Source: Actinokineospora alba (GTDB lineage Bacteria > Actinomycetota > Actinomycetes > Mycobacteriales > Pseudonocardiaceae). From it: a stretch of 64,000 nucleotides of DNA. The notes beneath the pieces are model-generated. The model was not told the DNA's origin. It ran no database searches and saw only the letters and a program-made list of their open reading frames with translations. The translations under genes and the position numbers were made by a program. Of the stretch, positions 60,281 through 64,000 are shown piece by piece (the first letter of the stretch is position 1; each line of letters starts with the position of its first letter). The stretch is from contig NZ_SNXU01000001.1 of NCBI RefSeq assembly GCF_004362515.1, positions 4,650,001 through 4,714,000 of the forward strand, in the 5' to 3' direction.

Positions 60281-62440
60281 GTGGCTTTTCCGACCGAGCA
60301 CCCAGTCCTCGCGCACTCCGAACACCGACCCGTCGGCGACATCCCCCGTGCCGACGGGAAGTTCCGCATGGTCGCGGATTACCAGCCCGCGGGCGACCAG
60401 CCCGCCGCCATCGAGGAGCTGGAGAAGCGGATCAAGGCGGGCGAGCAGGACATCGTGCTGCTCGGCGCCACCGGCACCGGCAAGTCGGCGACGGCCGCCT
60501 GGCTCATCGAGCGGGTGCAGCGGCCGACGCTGGTGATGGCGCCGAACAAGACACTCGCCGCCCAGTTGGCCAACGAGCTGCGCGAGTTCTTCCCGGACAA
60601 CGCGGTCGAGTACTTCGTCAGCTACTACGACTACTACCAGCCCGAGGCGTACATCCCGCAGACGGACACCTACATCGAGAAGGACTCGTCGGTCAACGAC
60701 GACGTCGAGCGGCTGCGCCACTCCGCGACGATGAGCCTGCTCTCGCGGCGCGACGTCATCGTGGTCGCCTCGGTGTCCTGCATCTACGGCCTCGGCACTC
60801 CGCAGTCCTACCTCGACCGCTCGGTCGGGCTCAACGTCGGCGGCGAGGTCGAGCGCGATGTGCTGCTCCGCGCGCTGGTCGACATCCAGTACGCCCGCAA
60901 CGACATCGCCTTCGCCCGCGGCACGTTCCGCGTGCGCGGCGACACGGTGGAGATCATCCCGGCGTACGAGGAGCTGGCGATCCGCGTCGAGTTCTTCGGC
61001 GACGAGATCGACAAGCTCTACTATCTGCACCCGCTGACCGGCGACATCGTCCGCGAGGTCGACGAACTGCGGATCTTCCCCGCCACCCACTACGTCGCGG
61101 GCCCCGAGCGCATGGAACGCGCGATCGGCGCCATCGAGGCGGAGCTGGAGGAGCGCCTCGCGACCCTGGAGCGCCAGGGCAAGCTGCTGGAGGCGCAGCG
61201 GCTGCGGATGCGCACGGCGTACGACGTCGAGATGATGCGCCAGGTCGGGTTCTGCTCCGGCATCGAGAACTACTCCCGGCACATCGACGGCCGCGGCGCG
61301 GGCACCGCCCCCGCGACCCTGATCGACTACTTCCCCGACGACTTCCTGCTGGTCATCGACGAGTCCCATGTGACCGTGCCGCAGATCGGCGGCATGTACG
61401 AGGGCGACATGTCCCGCAAGCGCAACCTGGTCGAGCACGGCTTCCGGCTGCCCAGCGCCGTCGACAACCGGCCGCTGACCTGGGAGGAGTTCGCCGAGCG
61501 GATCGGGCAGACGGTGTATCTCTCGGCCACCCCCGGCCCGTACGAGATGGGCCAGGCGGGCGGCGAGTTCGTCGAGCAGGTCATCCGCCCGACCGGCCTG
61601 ATCGACCCCGAGGTCATCATCAAGCCGACCGAGGGGCAGATCGACGACCTGGTCCACGAGATCCGCGAACGCGCCGAGCGCGACGAGCGGGTGCTGGTGA
61701 CCACGCTGACCAAGAAGATGTCCGAGGACCTCACGGACTACCTGCTGGAACTGGGCATCCGGGTGCGCTACCTGCACTCCGAGGTCGACACCCTGCGCCG
61801 CATCGAGCTGCTCCGGCAGCTCAGGCTCGGCGACTACGACGTCCTGGTCGGCATCAACCTGCTGCGTGAGGGCCTCGACCTCCCGGAGGTCTCGCTGGTC
61901 GCGATCCTCGACGCGGACAAGGAAGGCTTCCTCCGCAGCGGAACCTCGCTGATCCAGACCATCGGCCGCGCCGCCCGAAACGTCTCCGGCCAGGTCCACA
62001 TGTATGCCGACCGGATCACCGACTCGATGCAGCACGCCATCGACGAGACGAACCGCAGGCGCGCCAAGCAGATCGCGTACAACACCGAGCGCGGCCTCGA
62101 CCCGCAGCCGCTCCGCAAGAAGATCAACGACATCCTCGACCGCGTCCTCAACGAGGCCACCGACGACGACTCGGTTCCCGTGGGCGGCTCGGGCCGCAAC
62201 ACCTCTCGCGGCAAGCGGGCGGCGGGGGAGCCCGGCAACGCCCGAAGCGCCGGGATCGTCGGCGGTAAGGACGTCAAGTCCATGCCGCGCGCGGAACTGG
62301 CGGACTTGGTGCAGCAGCTGACAGACCAGATGATGAACGCGGCCCGCGACCTCCAGTTCGAACTGGCGGCCCGCCTGCGCGACGAGATCCACGACCTGAA
62401 GCGCGAACTGCGGGGGATGGACGCGGCCGGGATCAAGTAG
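60281..62440 (+). CDS. uvrB: Excinuclease ABC subunit B
   Basis: 719 residues; damage-verifying helicase-like subunit of nucleotide excision repair. Walker A 'LGATGTGKSATAAW' (61-74), the beta-hairpin region 'YYDYYQPEAYIPQTDTYIEKD', DEAD-type 'VIDESHVTVPQ', helicase motifs 'TLTKKMSEDL' and 'QTIGRAARN', and a C-terminal UVR domain that binds UvrC ('LVQQLTDQMMNAARDLQFELAARLRDEI' region). Length slightly above the E. coli protein owing to a Ser/Gly-rich linker near 640. GTG start dictated by the damage-type promoter. Confidence 0.97.
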   Translation: MAFPTEHPVLAHSEHRPVGDIPRADGKFRMVADYQPAGDQPAAIEELEKRIKAGEQDIVLLGATGTGKSATAAWLIERVQRPTLVMAPNKTLAAQLANELREFFPDNAVEYFVSYYDYYQPEAYIPQTDTYIEKDSSVNDDVERLRHSATMSLLSRRDVIVVASVSCIYGLGTPQSYLDRSVGLNVGGEVERDVLLRALVDIQYARNDIAFARGTFRVRGDTVEIIPAYEELAIRVEFFGDEIDKLYYLHPLTGDIVREVDELRIFPATHYVAGPERMERAIGAIEAELEERLATLERQGKLLEAQRLRMRTAYDVEMMRQVGFCSGIENYSRHIDGRGAGTAPATLIDYFPDDFLLVIDESHVTVPQIGGMYEGDMSRKRNLVEHGFRLPSAVDNRPLTWEEFAERIGQTVYLSATPGPYEMGQAGGEFVEQVIRPTGLIDPEVIIKPTEGQIDDLVHEIRERAERDERVLVTTLTKKMSEDLTDYLLELGIRVRYLHSEVDTLRRIELLRQLRLGDYDVLVGINLLREGLDLPEVSLVAILDADKEGFLRSGTSLIQTIGRAARNVSGQVHMYADRITDSMQHAIDETNRRRAKQIAYNTERGLDPQPLRKKINDILDRVLNEATDDDSVPVGGSGRNTSRGKRAAGEPGNARSAGIVGGKDVKSMPRAELADLVQQLTDQMMNAARDLQFELAARLRDEIHDLKRELRGMDAAGIK

Positions 62441-62562
62441 CCAACGGTCCGCCCGGCGAGATGGCGTCGGGATCGCGGTGACCTGGCCGCCGGCATCAGT
62501 GCGGGAATAGGTCTGCCCCACCTCTTGTTTGAGAGTTCAACTACTAACAGGGGAGTGGGGCA

Positions 62563-63645
62563 ATGGGTCACGAGATCCTGGGCACGCGGCAGGAGCCGAC
62601 GTTCGGGCTGGACACCTTCGGCGACCTGGAGATCGGCGCCGACGGTGAGCTGGTGAGCCAGGCGGAGGCGATCCGACAGGTGGTGGCCGAGGGAGTGCTG
62701 GCCGACCAGGTCGGTGTGAACTATTTCGGCGTCGGCGAGCACCACCGGGCCGAGATGGCGGTGTCCTCACCCGACGTCGTGCTGGCCGCGATCGCGGGCC
62801 AGACCGAACGCATCCGGCTCGGCACCGGCGTGACCGTGCTGAGCTCGGACGACCCGGTCCGGGTCTACGAGCGGTTCGCCACGCTGGACGCCGTGTCCCG
62901 TGGCCGCGCGGAGGTCACGTTGGGCCGCGGGTCGTTCACCGAGTCGTTCCCGCTGTTCGGGCACTCGCTGGCCGACTACGACGTCCTGTTCGCCGAGAAG
63001 CTCGACCTGTTCACCCACCTGCAGGACGAGAAGCCGGTCACCTGGAGCGGGACGGTACGGCCGCCGCTGGAGCAGGCGCAGGCCTACCCGGTCACCGAGT
63101 CGGGCAGGCTGCCCGCGTGGGTCGGTGTCGGCGGCACGCCGCAGTCGGTGGTCCGGGCCGCCGCGTACGGGCTGCCGCTGGTGATGGCGGTGATCGGCGG
63201 GTCGCCGCAGCAGTTCGTCCCGCTGGCCGAGCTCTACCGGCGGGCACTGGCCGAGGCGGGCCACCCGGAGTTGCCGGTCGCCATGCACAGTCCGGGGCAC
63301 GTCGCCGAGACCGACGAACTCGCGCGGGCCCAACACTTCCCGCACCACCACGCGGCGTTCGCCAAGATCGGCGCCGAGCGGGGGTGGGCCCCGATGACCC
63401 GCGCCGACTACGACGCGATGGCAGGCCCGCGCGGCGCGCTGTTCGTCGGGTCGCCGGAGACCGTCGCGCAGAAGATCGCCTGGGCCGTGCGCACCCTCGG
63501 CCTGTCCCGTTTCCAGCTCAAGTACGGCGTCGGCGCACTGCCGCATGAGCAGCGGCTCGAGTCGATTCGGCTCTACGGCGAGCAGGTCGTGCCCCGGGTG
63601 AGGGAGCTTCTCGGCACCCAGGATCTCGCCACCTGGGCGTCCTGA
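62563..63645 (+). CDS. Luciferase-like (LLM class) flavin-dependent monooxygenase
   Basis: 360 residues. Bacterial-luciferase TIM barrel: 'FGVGEHHRAEMAVSSPDVVLAAIAGQTERIRLGTGVTVLSSDDPVRVYE', 'TLGRGSFTESFPLFG' and 'LPAWVGVGGTPQS' match the LLM group that uses FMN or coenzyme F420. Substrate unknown. GGGGAG precedes the ATG. Followed 46 bases later by an ArsR-type regulator that may control it. Confidence 0.9.
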   Translation: MGHEILGTRQEPTFGLDTFGDLEIGADGELVSQAEAIRQVVAEGVLADQVGVNYFGVGEHHRAEMAVSSPDVVLAAIAGQTERIRLGTGVTVLSSDDPVRVYERFATLDAVSRGRAEVTLGRGSFTESFPLFGHSLADYDVLFAEKLDLFTHLQDEKPVTWSGTVRPPLEQAQAYPVTESGRLPAWVGVGGTPQSVVRAAAYGLPLVMAVIGGSPQQFVPLAELYRRALAEAGHPELPVAMHSPGHVAETDELARAQHFPHHHAAFAKIGAERGWAPMTRADYDAMAGPRGALFVGSPETVAQKIAWAVRTLGLSRFQLKYGVGALPHEQRLESIRLYGEQVVPRVRELLGTQDLATWAS

Positions 63646-63691
63646 CCACACTTCGGCCGCCACCGAACCGTCCACAGGGCATCCTGGAGCC

Positions 63692-64000
63692 ATGTCCGCC
63701 CACGACCTGGCCAAGCTCGCCGCCCTCCTCGCCGACGAGACGAGGGCGGGCTTCTGCCTGGCCCTCCTGGACGGCCGAGCGTGGACGGCGACCGAGCTTG
63801 GCAACGCAGCCGGTGTCGCCAAGTCCACCGCGTCGGAGCACCTGAGCAAACTCGTCGAAGGCGGTTTGCTCGCCGAGGAACGCCAGGGCAGACACCGCTA
63901 CGTCCGCCTGGCCGACCCCGGCACCGCCGAGCTCATCGAGCTGATGATGACCAGGTTCTCGCCCGCCCCCACGAAGACGCTCAAAGCCGCCACCACGAAC
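63692..64000 (+). CDS. ArsR-family regulator (3' end outside window)
   Basis: 103 codons visible, running off the window. 'LAALLADETRAGFCLALLDGRAWTATELGNAAGVAKSTASEHLSKLVEGGLLAEERQGRHRYVRLADPG' is a full ArsR winged helix. GGAG lies 5 bases before the ATG. Likely to regulate the monooxygenase just upstream or a gene beyond the edge. Confidence 0.88.
   Translation, partial: MSAHDLAKLAALLADETRAGFCLALLDGRAWTATELGNAAGVAKSTASEHLSKLVEGGLLAEERQGRHRYVRLADPGTAELIELMMTRFSPAPTKTLKAATTN

Noticed and set aside
62527..62546. TTGA-GAGT-TCAA dyad before the luciferase-like gene as an operator
   Set aside because: Arms are only four bases and flanks do not pair; too weak without conservation.

Overview
The window is high-GC DNA with many GTG starts, four-base stop/start overlaps (ATGA, GTGA), actinobacterial -10 hexamers and typical actinomycete families (XRE/DUF397 pair, ANTAR response regulator, CoaE-GrpB fusion, DUF5685). 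The backbone pdtaR - polA - rpsA - coaE - uvrB has the order known from Mycobacterium. Together these suggest a filamentous actinomycete, probably Pseudonocardiaceae; the genus cannot be fixed from sequence alone.

Left part (1-11.7 kb): the end of a sugar ABC permease gene with a secreted GH27 alpha-galactosidase; a divergent Tat-exported phospholipase C; a 1161-residue secreted ThuA / sugar-dehydrogenase / PKD / CBM6 / ricin-lectin protein; a small membrane-anchored protein; and a ROK repressor. The ROK repressor lies divergent from the next operon. The ThuA gene and that operon have near-identical promoters sharing a 17-base block, so they look like one ROK regulon.

Operon 11.7-26.3 kb: a nearly continuous, translationally coupled run. 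It holds a Gfo/Idh/MocA oxidoreductase, a complete sugar/cyclitol ABC importer, a TIM-barrel isomerase, and, after a structured 165-base leader, a myo-inositol-phosphate-synthase-like cyclase followed by homologues of Ebo proteins. These are EboC (UbiA-like), an isomerase-EboA fusion, EboB (TatD-like, with a one-base frameshift here), EboE, EboF (phosphatase) and a last isomerase. I read it as an ebo-type metabolite pathway in which an inositol-phosphate-type cyclase replaces the usual dehydroquinate-synthase-like EboD, joined to its own importer.

Mini-island 26.4-28.4 kb: AT-richer DNA between a 35-base direct repeat. One copy lies inside a tRNA-Leu(CAA) gene; an integrase fragment sits beside it. 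The cargo is a two-gene operon of a stand-alone RelA/SpoT synthetase and an 81-residue partner, a candidate alarmone-based toxin-antitoxin or defence pair.

Backbone 28.5-64 kb: pdtaR, a FN3 membrane protein, the livKHMGF importer, DUF2716, XRE + DUF397 regulators, a thioesterase, polA, bluB, a TetR/YhgE transporter operon, a GNAT and a methyltransferase, rpsA, a Clp-N/HTH regulator, a DUF4126 protein, coaE-grpB, an ArsR/SRPBCC pair, two DUF402 paralogues, a cysteine-tailed DUF5685 protein, a molybdopterin oxidoreductase with its TetR, uvrB, a luciferase-like monooxygenase and a truncated ArsR gene. polA and uvrB carry PafBC-type (RecA-NDp) DNA-damage promoters. Several genes have a -10 box ending 6-7 bases before the start codon, so leaderless transcripts appear common.
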